From an uncultured Porphyromonadaceae bacterium (GTDB lineage: Bacteria > Bacteroidota > Bacteroidia > Bacteroidales > Muribaculaceae), in assembly GCA_947174735.1 (NCBI GenBank), contig CAMWKC010000027.1, forward strand, positions 1 through 14,157: a stretch of 14,157 bases of DNA. The letters are read 5' to 3'. Below are positions 7,601-14,157 of the stretch, piece after piece; within the stretch, counting starts at the first letter, position 1, and each line of letters starts with the position of its first letter. The position numbers and the translations under genes are program-made. The notes below the pieces were generated by a model. That model searched no databases. It had not been told where the DNA came from and saw only the letters and a list, made by a program, of their open reading frames with translations.

Positions 7601-8651
7601 CGGCTCCGGGTACCACATAGTTCAGTCCGCGATAGAACGTACCTACCCACACTCCTCCTTCACGGTCTGTAAGCAACGGATATATAAACTGATCGGAAAG
7701 ACTGTACGGATTTAGTTCATCGTTGACATACAGATGACATTCGCCGGTCGACATATTCATACGGCAGAGACCTCCGTCAGAACCTATCAGCATATACCCG
7801 TCGCCATACGAAGTCATTGAGTGTATATGTTCAGCTCCCGGACATTGTGCCGGGCTGAGCATACGCACTGCATGTCCGTTGCGTGCGTCGAAACAAAGCA
7901 CACCGTTATTCCACGTACCAAGCCAGTAGCGTCCGGTGTTATCCTGCCATATACATAAGGCCGAAGTGTCTACCGGACGACCGTCTATAGTCAGAGAAAA
8001 AGGACGGAACACACCGGCACCACGGTCATAGCGATAGAGCAGTCCGCTACCGAGTGAGCTGACGGCCCACAATTCACCGGCCGAATCCTCAAGCATCATG
8101 GCGAGATAATTCGAACACTCCGGAAATTCATAACGTTGCTTCACTGTACAGCCGTTGCTTATCTGGCAGATACCGCTTCCGTCAACCGACAGCCATACGT
8201 CACCGCGACGGTCTACTAAAACGTCGCGCACATTGCCTTCAATCTGTACCGGTCGTTCAAGACTATCCTTAAGTATAATAGGTGTCAGTCGTTCGGTTGC
8301 AGCGTCATACAATTGCAGACCTTTATCAGTGCCTACGAGAATATTATCTTTATACACCGCTAAACTCATGGCATAACGGCCACAATCTCCGCCGTCACAG
8401 CGTACAGGCTCGAAAGTACGGAAACGTTTGCCGTCATAGCGCACCAGACCGCCATCAGTCGCAAACCATACGAAACCTGTACGGTCCTGCACTATGTCGC
8501 GTATACAGTTAGAGGGCAGTCCCTCTTCAGTGGTGTAATGACGGAATTTCAGATCGCTGCCAGGCGCAATCTGCCGTGCACCAGCAGACACGGCACACAC
8601 CATCATCACCAGCACTATACATACTGTCCGCAGCATTTTTCTGAATCTCAT
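4608..8651 (-). CDS. Hybrid two-component system (HTCS) sensor kinase/response regulator with AraC output
   Basis: This 1347-residue one-protein signalling system senses a ligand in the periplasm and activates nearby genes. It has a signal peptide (about 1-26), then about 14 propeller repeats of the form W-hydrophobic-(G/A)-T/S-x-x-G-hydrophobic (about 35-650), consistent with two seven-bladed Reg_prop propellers. A Y_Y_Y domain (about 695-770) and a membrane segment (about 779-798) follow. The kinase has its phospho-acceptor at His836 in TVAHEIRTP, N-box NLINNARKY, G1 DNGIGI (982-987) and G2 GGTGLGL (1011-1017). The receiver (about 1091-1205) has Asp1097/1098, phospho-acceptor Asp1140 and Lys1192. 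An AraC HTH ends the protein (about 1250-1338, VGFNSASYFTRCFQKQFG). All key residues are intact. GGAGG lies 3 nt before the start codon. The 51-nt gap from the metallopeptidase gene shows no terminator, so they may be cotranscribed. Confidence 0.95.
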   Translation of the reverse strand: MRFRKMLRTVCIVLVMMVCAVSAGARQIAPGSDLKFRHYTTEEGLPSNCIRDIVQDRTGFVWFATDGGLVRYDGKRFRTFEPVRCDGGDCGRYAMSLAVYKDNILVGTDKGLQLYDAATERLTPIILKDSLERPVQIEGNVRDVLVDRRGDVWLSVDGSGICQISNGCTVKQRYEFPECSNYLAMMLEDSAGELWAVSSLGSGLLYRYDRGAGVFRPFSLTIDGRPVDTSALCIWQDNTGRYWLGTWNNGVLCFDARNGHAVRMLSPAQCPGAEHIHSMTSYGDGYMLIGSDGGLCRMNMSTGECHLYVNDELNPYSLSDQFIYPLLTDREGGVWVGTFYRGLNYVVPGAGRFREWRPSRFVNSVAGHIISALAEDTDGYIWIGSDDGGLSSYSPATGHFTHYDVLHIQDGPKVNIHSLYADRERLWIGSYARGAGYMEHGSWHHIPLSDSDRHYSTYAMMRDSRGTMWVSATEWLTRYDPASDSLVKVRDLGSWISSMAEDTRGRLWISTQGRGVYCYDPAHDEWVNYRPGAAAGSLSHAHANQVKVSRDGKVLVATFDGLNVFDPDSRSFSRMALELPVQMIEALAEGDDGLWIATSKGLSCLRPDGRLESYGAADCLTASQFQPGAALESMDGSLYFGSVTGLCAINPQAPLPPPATPEIALTGLDIANATVNVGSRWLPVSPNRLDELKLSESDNSFSLYFSVLSYTNPSRNRIEYRLDGFDREWIEAGEEGRCTYTNLPPGDYTLYVRGVGQGGGPVPTRSLKVTVLPAWYATIWMKILYALLFAGLCGVLINRVIRRRDRLHRREIERMASNKEKEVYRSKLRFFTTVAHEIRTPVSLIIGPLENVTKAASSLGPKVAEDLDTIDRNSHRLLDLVNQLLDFRKVEQAGRFDDFREVELTALVNGVAERFRSTIEHDGGKLEVILPDAEILATVDREAVIKMVSNLINNARKYTRDVVRVECALTADGSGVTIAVTDNGIGISRHNTEKIFRPFYQILETVNESKGGTGLGLSIVKGVVDAHGGTVKVTSTPGKGATFTVTLPLEQAGTGNLPTVKETVSARVISAGQPEYRETSAEHPVASDRRPTLLVADDNEEMRRFIASHFRDNYEVVEVADGEEAMDALGRHDVDLVICDWMMPRLDGLGVLSRIRADERYSHIPVILLTAKTDNVSKIEGTRTGADAYIEKPFSTGYLEASVRNLLDMRALLKRRYAESPTAPLTELAQTEADDNFLQRLEQSIADNCERPDFSVDDVAAQMGMSRSSLYAKIRNVSGMTPRELIQITRLKRAAALLAGGRFTIAEVSQKVGFNSASYFTRCFQKQFGIKPSEYTERYSAGCAVSR

Positions 8652-8702
8652 AAACCTCCAATCTGAATAGTATATTTTAAAAAAAGGAAGAGGAATAGGT
8701 CA

Positions 8703-10046
8703 TTAACGTATTGGTTCGGTACCGCTGAAGGCTACAGCGTATGGCCACTGGGCATCACCGGGGTTATCAGGACCGTCGATGTTGCGCCAGTGCTCGGTTG
8801 GAGCACCCATCACCACAAGCCAGAGATGTGAAAGTGTAGTACCGGTCGGTACGGTGTAACTCAGATGTCCGTGCGGAGATGAGCCGATATCACTGTACAG
8901 AGTACGTCCGTCGGAAGTCACAGCAACAAAACCGTAACGCCAGCCTGCTTTGGCAGGATTATGCAGATAATAACCGTCAGCAGTAAGACCTGACTTATTC
9001 TTGGCGCCGACAAGACCGTCAAAATCCACAGTTACTTTCTTCCCGGTTTCAGGTACTTGTAAGGCTATGGTATTAAAACCGTAATTTTCAGGACAGTTAG
9101 CTGGAGCCGGACGCCATTTTCCTTTACCGGCCGAAAGTAATTCTGTGTGCCATAGGTTGGCGTATGGTGCGGCATTGGCCCGCACACGCTCGAAATCCCA
9201 GTTTATCTGTCGTCGCTGGTCAGTGAACATCGTGTCGCAGAACGCCTTTTGGTCAAGTCCTGTAAGACGTTTATATGTCATGACGGGGTCTTCTCCTATC
9301 TGCCCCTGACGGAAAAGCTCGGCAATAAAAGGCAGACCGTGACGCTCGCCCCATGCTTCAAGTACGTATGGCGAATGATAGATATTATCTATATGTAGAA
9401 AAGCCTTATGCGTCAGGTCACGATAGGCACTGAGATGATAGTTCTCGTCAGTCTGCCAGTCAGGATTGACCTGCCACAGCATCCACTGTGAAGCCATCTC
9501 ATAGAAGCCGGCGCCGCCCCACCCTACACCTTCACCGTCACAACTTATCTGTGTCTGGAACGAATGTCCCAATTCATGAGCTATACAGTTGAGGCGTTTA
9601 TCCTGTACACGGTTCGGTGTAATCCACAGAGCACCTATCTCGTCATCGTAGGCACCGCCATAGGCAGTACCCTCGAGCGAGTAATCAAGCATAACCATCA
9701 TTTTGTAACGGTCAGCTTTGGTGCCGGACTTAACAAACTTCATATCATTACGAAACACATCATAGAATGATTCGAGTCTGTCAAGCAGATTAGCCATATC
9801 CACATTCATGTTGTTACCGTCGAGCTGAGGTGCATCGCCGATATTGCCGCCGAATCCGGGCGCCCAGAAAAGCACGATGTTGTCAGTGGCAGCCATACGG
9901 CTGAAACTCCATTTGCTTGAAGGGTCGCTGAAGTCATTGTCAGCCAGTTCTTCCGGCAGATATATCGACTTGCCTGTATAATCCGCACCCGCCGCTGTAA
10001 ATGCGAGGGCAGCCGCAAGAACAATAGTAAGTAAGCTATGTCGCAT
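8703..10046 (-). CDS. Secreted DUF6055-like zinc metallopeptidase (short paralogue)
   Basis: The 447-residue product has a Sec signal peptide (MRHSLLTIVLAAALAFTAAG, probable cleavage near residue 21) and no lipobox Cys, so it should be periplasmic or released. The core carries CIAHELGHSFQ with zinc ligands His157 and His161 and catalytic Glu158. Glu183 in FYEMASQW is a plausible third ligand 26 residues after His157, a gluzincin-like spacing. The C-terminal part (about 322-445: YGFNTIALQVPETGKKVTVD, GWRYGFVAV, DAQWPY) looks like a beta-rich module. Core and module align well with the larger protein at 10171-12477, so the two are paralogues. I assign them to the DUF6055 type from memory of that family; peptidase activity follows from the motif, and substrate is unknown. 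It lies behind a terminator and just before the HTCS gene. Confidence 0.75.
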   Translation of the reverse strand: MRHSLLTIVLAAALAFTAAGADYTGKSIYLPEELADNDFSDPSSKWSFSRMAATDNIVLFWAPGFGGNIGDAPQLDGNNMNVDMANLLDRLESFYDVFRNDMKFVKSGTKADRYKMMVMLDYSLEGTAYGGAYDDEIGALWITPNRVQDKRLNCIAHELGHSFQTQISCDGEGVGWGGAGFYEMASQWMLWQVNPDWQTDENYHLSAYRDLTHKAFLHIDNIYHSPYVLEAWGERHGLPFIAELFRQGQIGEDPVMTYKRLTGLDQKAFCDTMFTDQRRQINWDFERVRANAAPYANLWHTELLSAGKGKWRPAPANCPENYGFNTIALQVPETGKKVTVDFDGLVGAKNKSGLTADGYYLHNPAKAGWRYGFVAVTSDGRTLYSDIGSSPHGHLSYTVPTGTTLSHLWLVVMGAPTEHWRNIDGPDNPGDAQWPYAVAFSGTEPIR

Positions 10047-10089
10047 ACTATCGGTTACTTATATATATGATTGATTACCACAAATCGGA

Positions 10090-10121
10090 TAAAACACGGG
10101 GACGGCCGTCAGACCGTCCCC
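10090..10121 (-). terminator. Intrinsic terminator between the two metallopeptidase genes
   Basis: On the minus strand GGGGACGG (10114-10121) pairs with CCGTCCCC (10098-10105) around an 8-nt loop, followed by GTGTTTTATCC. The stem is GC-rich and the tail U-rich. It lies about 50 nt after the stop of the large metallopeptidase gene and should end or reduce the susD-side transcript. The remaining 40 or so nt before the next start hold TTTG (10081-10084) and an AT-rich TATATATAAG stretch, which could be a promoter but match the Bacteroidetes consensus poorly. Confidence 0.75.
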
Positions 10122-10170
10122 GGTTGCTACACAAAGTTAAGGATTAGATTTTCAGTAGCAGTTTCGACTA

Positions 10171-12477
10171 TCAATAGTTGAGCGAAATCGTATATCTCAA
10201 TGTGTAGACCTTACCGTCGTGCATGTAGGTAAGAATAGGACGCATTGAGAAGGTACCGGTAGTTTCCTCGGTTATCTGACCCGGATGGTCACCATAGTTA
10301 AGGGTAGTGCCGTCAATTTCGAAGAAGGTGTAACCGCCTGCCCACTGGCCTTCGTTACCGTCGGCGTCAAGCCAGAAACCGTTGTTAGCGCTTGCAGTAG
10401 TGTTGAGCGAACCATCGGTATTTTCAGCAAGCAGCGAGATTATACCGTCAGCTGGCATCTCACCCACATGGATAAGCTCGGCTAACTCATCGGCCGATAT
10501 GCCGAAGATGTCAAGTACGGGCTGTGCGGCAAGGTCTACAGAACCACGGCCGTACTGACCGGGGGCTGAAAGTTTCACCTCGTATGTGACAGTCATGTTA
10601 TATTCATCCACAAGATTATAGACAGGCTCAACCTCCTCTACATAATAAGCAAGGTCGGTACCTTCGAGTCTGATAGTGTATGGGAACTGGGCATCGTCAG
10701 CCTCATTGTCATTCCATGCATGACCTATATACTCTTCAGGTGAACCCTGTACCACGAGATAAAGGTAGTCGGTACCGGCAGGCACGTTGAATGTCAGACG
10801 ACCGTTGCGGTCCTTTCCGGCCTCACTGTATGTGCGATGGTCACCCGTACGGGCTACAAAACCGTAACGCCAGCCCATGTTACCGTCAGCTACTGTGTTA
10901 TTATAGTTAGACGTGTTGCCTACAGCCTTGCCGTCACCGTCAACCATAGTACCCTTATCTTTGGCATGGAGAGCACTGCCTGCTGCCAGACCTTCGAAAT
11001 CAACAGTTACCTCACCGCCGCCTTCGGGCACTTCAAGTGCTATGACATTGAAGCCAGTAGCACCCGGACACTGCTTGTAGCTTATCTGATAACGACCTGT
11101 CACGTAATTGAAATACATCTTGGTGTCATAACGGTCCTGATGGTCCTCACGTGCATACTCCTTAACACCGTCAATATCGAATGTAGCCATACGCATGGCG
11201 TAGTCGAACAGCTGTTCGCGTGTCTGGCTGTAATCGTTACCGTTATAAAGACGTGTATAGGTCATTATAGCATCTTCAGGATATACAGACTCTTTCCAGA
11301 TACGTCCGTAAGCGTCGAGACCGCTGCGATTTACCCAATAAGTCTGTAAGTAGTAAGATGCATAACGCATCCACTCGTTATGGAAATGGCGGTGACAGTT
11401 GTCGAGCCATACCTGGAAGTGATAGCTGTCAAGCTGTTCCTCCGGATAATCACGTTGTGCCTGCCACTGTGCGCACTGCTCCCAGTAACCGCAGCCGGAG
11501 TCACGGTTGACGAAACCGTAACGGAAGCCGTGATTGTAATTATTCTCAAAGCCCTGTTTATTGACTTTATCAGCATATACCTGATACTGGAACGAGTGGC
11601 CTATCTCATGTGCGATAGTAGAACCAACTGGCTGACATGTTGAAGGATTAACCCACAACGCACCGATGCTGTCATCATAACCTGAACCGGTGGCAAGCCA
11701 TTCGTCCTGATAGATGAGATATATCTCCATCTTGTAGTCGTCAAGCATCGATTTATTCTCACCCAACGTAGCCATCTGCAACTTATTGATATTGGTATCA
11801 AAGAAATGCTCGGCCTTAGCCAACAGGTCATCTATATCGACACGCATGGCTGCGGGTACACTCTCGGCATTGGGATTATCACCGAATTCAGGTGACCAGA
11901 ACACGAAGAAGTGTTCAGACTGCTTCATACGGTGCCATGAATAATAGGCGTCATGACGCAACATGTATTCGGGTCCGTTTTCGAAGTGAGGATTCCAGGC
12001 CGCCGGGCAGAGATATTTGTCGTAGTCCTTGATGTCTGCGGGGGCGAGTAGGAGAACTTTATAAGCCTGTTCGACACTGATGACGATAGTCTCGCCTTTG
12101 ACAGTGGAGATTGTCACCTGCGCTATACGGCTGTTATGTATATCTTCGTTAGGCTGTACGGTCAGCGTCAGATGCAAGTCGGCACCGGCTTCGCCCTCGG
12201 CAGGCGATATAGAAGCCCATGTGCAGGTCTCGCCGGCCTCATCAAGCACGACGGCTGTCCAATCCATATCAGCTGAGAAAGGTATGTCGATGGTTGTGGC
12301 ATCGGCAGTGACAGTAAAGTCAGCTTCGCCGGGCACTATCTCACCCTTATAGCGGGGATCGAAGTCGGCGTGGCGCTTGCTCATGTCGTCGTCCGAGCAA
12401 CCTGTGGCCATGGCTGCAAGAGCGCCTAACATCAGGCAGCCCATACCTTTCAGTATATAATTATGTGTTGATTTCAT
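10171..12477 (-). CDS. Surface lipoprotein: BACON, DUF6055-like metallopeptidase and DUF4859 modules
   Basis: The 768-residue protein has a lipoprotein signal with Cys27 (ATGC) followed by SDDD, which resembles the acidic export signal of surface-exposed Bacteroidetes lipoproteins. A BACON-type beta-sandwich (about 50-140) ends in TIVISVEQAYK and probably acts as spacer or ligand binder. The metallopeptidase core (about 175-460) contains STIAHEIGHSFQYQ with His290, Glu291 and His294; Glu333 in YWEQCAQW is a candidate third ligand. A beta-rich module (about 472-608) matches the C-terminus of the short paralogue. Residues about 625-768 form a DUF4859-like module (LDIFGISADEL, NNGFWLDADGNEGQW). 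It probably cleaves protein or glycoprotein at the cell surface and passes fragments to SusC/D; substrate is unknown. It follows the DUF4859 lipoprotein gene by 28 nt and is closed by the terminator at 10090-10121. Confidence 0.8.
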   Translation of the reverse strand: MKSTHNYILKGMGCLMLGALAAMATGCSDDDMSKRHADFDPRYKGEIVPGEADFTVTADATTIDIPFSADMDWTAVVLDEAGETCTWASISPAEGEAGADLHLTLTVQPNEDIHNSRIAQVTISTVKGETIVISVEQAYKVLLLAPADIKDYDKYLCPAAWNPHFENGPEYMLRHDAYYSWHRMKQSEHFFVFWSPEFGDNPNAESVPAAMRVDIDDLLAKAEHFFDTNINKLQMATLGENKSMLDDYKMEIYLIYQDEWLATGSGYDDSIGALWVNPSTCQPVGSTIAHEIGHSFQYQVYADKVNKQGFENNYNHGFRYGFVNRDSGCGYWEQCAQWQAQRDYPEEQLDSYHFQVWLDNCHRHFHNEWMRYASYYLQTYWVNRSGLDAYGRIWKESVYPEDAIMTYTRLYNGNDYSQTREQLFDYAMRMATFDIDGVKEYAREDHQDRYDTKMYFNYVTGRYQISYKQCPGATGFNVIALEVPEGGGEVTVDFEGLAAGSALHAKDKGTMVDGDGKAVGNTSNYNNTVADGNMGWRYGFVARTGDHRTYSEAGKDRNGRLTFNVPAGTDYLYLVVQGSPEEYIGHAWNDNEADDAQFPYTIRLEGTDLAYYVEEVEPVYNLVDEYNMTVTYEVKLSAPGQYGRGSVDLAAQPVLDIFGISADELAELIHVGEMPADGIISLLAENTDGSLNTTASANNGFWLDADGNEGQWAGGYTFFEIDGTTLNYGDHPGQITEETTGTFSMRPILTYMHDGKVYTLRYTISLNY

Positions 12478-12505
12478 TGCTGTCAGGTAATTTCTGTATT
12501 ATTGA

Positions 12506-13507
12506 TTACTCGAATGTGGCGTTGAGTATGTAAGACAGCGCCTTGCTGTGGTCAGCCTGCAGAGCGGCACCGAACTTGATAAGGTACTGTGCGCCCGAGG
12601 GAACACCGGGATAACGGCCTATACCGTAGCAGTGCTCGTCATATTCAGGGTCGAACCACGGCTCTATATAGTAGACACAGCCGTCGCCCCAGCCCATTAT
12701 AGAACCGTCGCCGCCACACCAGTAACCGCCGTTATTGGCTGTTGACTGACCGTCCCATATAAAGGCGTTGGTAGCATGGTCTATCATAAATGTACCCATC
12801 GTGCCGTCTTCGATAGCAGCCTGGAACTGAGCTACGTTCATGCCGAATACGTACTCTATGTTCTCAGCAAAGTCCGACCAGTCCCATTCATAAGCGGCAT
12901 AGTCGCCTGCCGGTATGGTTATGTCGCGGAATACATAGCTCTTATCGTATGCCGTAACCGACATGATGAAGCGTACATGTGTATTGTAGTTCGGTCCCAC
13001 TTTGGCGAAACCCATTTCCATAGGCACGTTACCGCCGCCATTAGGGTCAAGATAGAACTCAAAACGGTGCTGTTCGGCATTGAATACTAACTTACCATAT
13101 ATATTCTCATCTTCACTGCCGCACACATTGGCGTTCTTGTTCAGATACCAGCCGTATTTATCACCGGTGTTGGAGTCGGCTTTCACCCATACGCTACGGT
13201 TGGGATTGATAGGATACACAACATATTCGCTGCCGAGTTTAGCTATTACCTCCTGTGCCGAAACACCGAAAGCGGCCTGTATCATTTCTTCGTAGTCGTA
13301 GACATCAAGTGTCACCGGGGCGTTATCACCGGCCTGCATCTCGTAGCTCCGGGTGGCTGTAACAGCGGGATCAGCCTTAACCGGCGGATTCTCGTCTGGT
13401 CCGTAGACATGTATCTTCGACGAGTCAGCGTAATCATGCTCGCACGAGGTAGCACCCGTAAGCAGTGCGCCGGCGACTAATACGCAGAGTGTTATATGCT
13501 TGTTCAT
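12506..13507 (-). CDS. DUF4859-like tandem-module lipoprotein, putative surface ligand-binding protein
   Basis: The 333-residue protein has a lipoprotein signal (MNKHITLCVLVAGALLTGAT then SC; Cys22) and an acidic CEHDYAD start to the mature chain, suggesting surface display. Two related modules follow. Module 1 (about 60-190) has AAFGVSAQEV and GWYLNKNANV. Module 2 (about 196-333) has YVFGMNVAQF, NNGGYWCGGDGSIMGWGDG and YGIGRYPG. The same pattern recurs in the C-terminal module of the metallopeptidase encoded downstream, so I call all three DUF4859-like. Many exposed Trp and Tyr residues fit ligand binding. No catalytic motif is visible. Its place directly after susD, 18 nt away, is where SusE/F-like surface-binding proteins are usually encoded. 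Confidence 0.72.
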   Translation of the reverse strand: MNKHITLCVLVAGALLTGATSCEHDYADSSKIHVYGPDENPPVKADPAVTATRSYEMQAGDNAPVTLDVYDYEEMIQAAFGVSAQEVIAKLGSEYVVYPINPNRSVWVKADSNTGDKYGWYLNKNANVCGSEDENIYGKLVFNAEQHRFEFYLDPNGGGNVPMEMGFAKVGPNYNTHVRFIMSVTAYDKSYVFRDITIPAGDYAAYEWDWSDFAENIEYVFGMNVAQFQAAIEDGTMGTFMIDHATNAFIWDGQSTANNGGYWCGGDGSIMGWGDGCVYYIEPWFDPEYDEHCYGIGRYPGVPSGAQYLIKFGAALQADHSKALSYILNATFE

Positions 13508-13525
13508 TGGTCTGTGGCTTTTATA

Positions 13526-14157
13526 TTAATATGCGTATCCGGGATTCTGCTTCAGGTTGGGATTACCCTGAAGGTTATCGCGAAGAATGGGGAATATATC
13601 AAGATGATGATCAGTCGGGTTAGTGTTGGGAAGCTTATCAAACCAGCTCTTGCCGTTGAACACGTTACAGCCGTTGGTCAGTTTGAAGCGTATCAGGTCC
13701 TGACGACGGTGATGTTCGTACGGGAATTCCCAGGCGAGCTCATCAAGCAGACCGCCTAATATGATGTCGTCACCGCCTTCGTGTGTCTCGAACACTTCAG
13801 TCACGTTAAGTTCACCTGTAGCATTGTCAATCTCACCGTGAGTGGAGCGACGTCCGTAGTCATATACCGAACCACCCTTGAGTTGTTCTACAGTACGGAT
13901 TGCCTTAGCGGGATTCGAGGCAAAAGCACGCTGGCGCACCTGCGATACAAGATCAGCGGCTACTTGCTCGGTCTCACCCTTATAGCCTCCGAGACGCAGC
14001 AGACACTCGGCCTTAATCATCATGGCGTCAGCCAGACGGAAGAAAGGTACGTTACAGTTGCTGGTACCGATATTACCCGGTTCTATTTCATAGAGCCACA
14101 GACGTGCACCCTGCATACCGGCTGCACCCGGACTCTCGATTGAGTACACTTCAGGAG
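13526..14157 (-). CDS. SusD/RagB-family nutrient-binding lipoprotein, C-terminal part (5' end outside window)
   Basis: Only the last 209 or so residues are visible; the frame runs off the window edge, so the GTG at 14147-14149 is not a real start (Pro-Glu codons continue upstream). SusD proteins cap the SusC TonB-dependent channel at the cell surface and hand over ligand. FRLADAMMIKAECLLRLGG is the typical TPR-like helix, LLDELAWEFPYEHHRRQDLI followed by RF is the C-terminal RagB/SusD signature, and PNLKQNPGY near the end is the usual tail. A complete member is about 500-600 residues, so over half is missing here. susC should lie immediately upstream. It is the first visible gene of a run with 18- and 28-nt gaps. 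Confidence 0.93.
   Translation of the reverse strand, partial: PEVYSIESPGAAGMQGARLWLYEIEPGNIGTSNCNVPFFRLADAMMIKAECLLRLGGYKGETEQVAADLVSQVRQRAFASNPAKAIRTVEQLKGGSVYDYGRRSTHGEIDNATGELNVTEVFETHEGGDDIILGGLLDELAWEFPYEHHRRQDLIRFKLTNGCNVFNGKSWFDKLPNTNPTDHHLDIFPILRDNLQGNPNLKQNPGYAY

Noticed and set aside
10837..11349. A 170-codon plus-strand open frame opposite the large metallopeptidase gene
   Set aside because: It overlaps conserved core sequence on the other strand and has low-complexity Val/Thr-rich content typical of an antisense shadow.
13781..14143. A 120-codon plus-strand open frame opposite susD
   Set aside because: The SusD C-terminal signature is unmistakable on the minus strand; the plus frame has no independent support.
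14147..14149. GTG as start codon of a short SusD-like gene
   Set aside because: The frame continues upstream to the window edge and the visible protein is only the C-terminal part of the family.
1..14157. CRISPR arrays, tRNA or rRNA genes
   Set aside because: No regularly spaced repeats, tRNA-like cloverleaf or rRNA segments were recognised by eye on either strand.

Overview
The window looks like an accessory or polysaccharide-utilisation-type locus from a Bacteroidales bacterium. The markers are a SusD/RagB-family outer-membrane lipoprotein, a full-length hybrid two-component system (HTCS) regulator with AraC output, a BACON domain, DUF4859 and DUF5119 proteins, and several Bacteroidetes-type lipoprotein signals. 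I would guess a gut Bacteroidaceae or Muribaculaceae member, but the sequence alone does not fix the genus. Every convincing gene lies on the minus strand, so transcription runs from high to low coordinates.

In transcription order, the window opens inside a susD-like gene (13526-14157; its 5' end, and presumably susC, lie outside). Next come a two-module DUF4859-like lipoprotein in the usual surface-binding-protein position (12506-13507) and a large surface lipoprotein (10171-12477) with BACON, a HExxH metallopeptidase-like core resembling DUF6055, and a C-terminal DUF4859 module. These three have gaps of 18 and 28 nt and end at a strong intrinsic terminator (10090-10121). A shorter paralogue of the metallopeptidase, with a plain secretion signal (8703-10046), follows and is only 51 nt ahead of the HTCS gene (4608-8651). 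After another terminator-like hairpin (4435-4462) come a DUF5119 lipoprotein (3432-4406) and a tannase-like alpha/beta-hydrolase lipoprotein (1847-3403), 28 nt apart.

The low-coordinate end is mobile DNA. A complete IS4-family (IS50/Tn5-like) insertion sequence (226-1764) has 18-bp perfect terminal inverted repeats and a 9-11 bp target duplication. It sits inside what looks like a roughly 141-bp MITE-like element whose own 18-bp ends are at 127-144 and 1798-1815. Beyond it is AT-rich DNA with the apparent 3' end of an unidentified open frame.

Working model (inference): SusC/D imports a ligand captured by the DUF4859 lipoprotein and processed outside the cell by a BACON-tethered metallopeptidase. 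The second, untethered paralogue acts in the periplasm or outside, and the HTCS senses a product. The esterase could remove acyl or galloyl groups. No glycoside hydrolase or polysaccharide lyase is visible, so the locus may target a protein, glycoprotein or esterified conjugate rather than a plain polysaccharide. That absence only covers this window.
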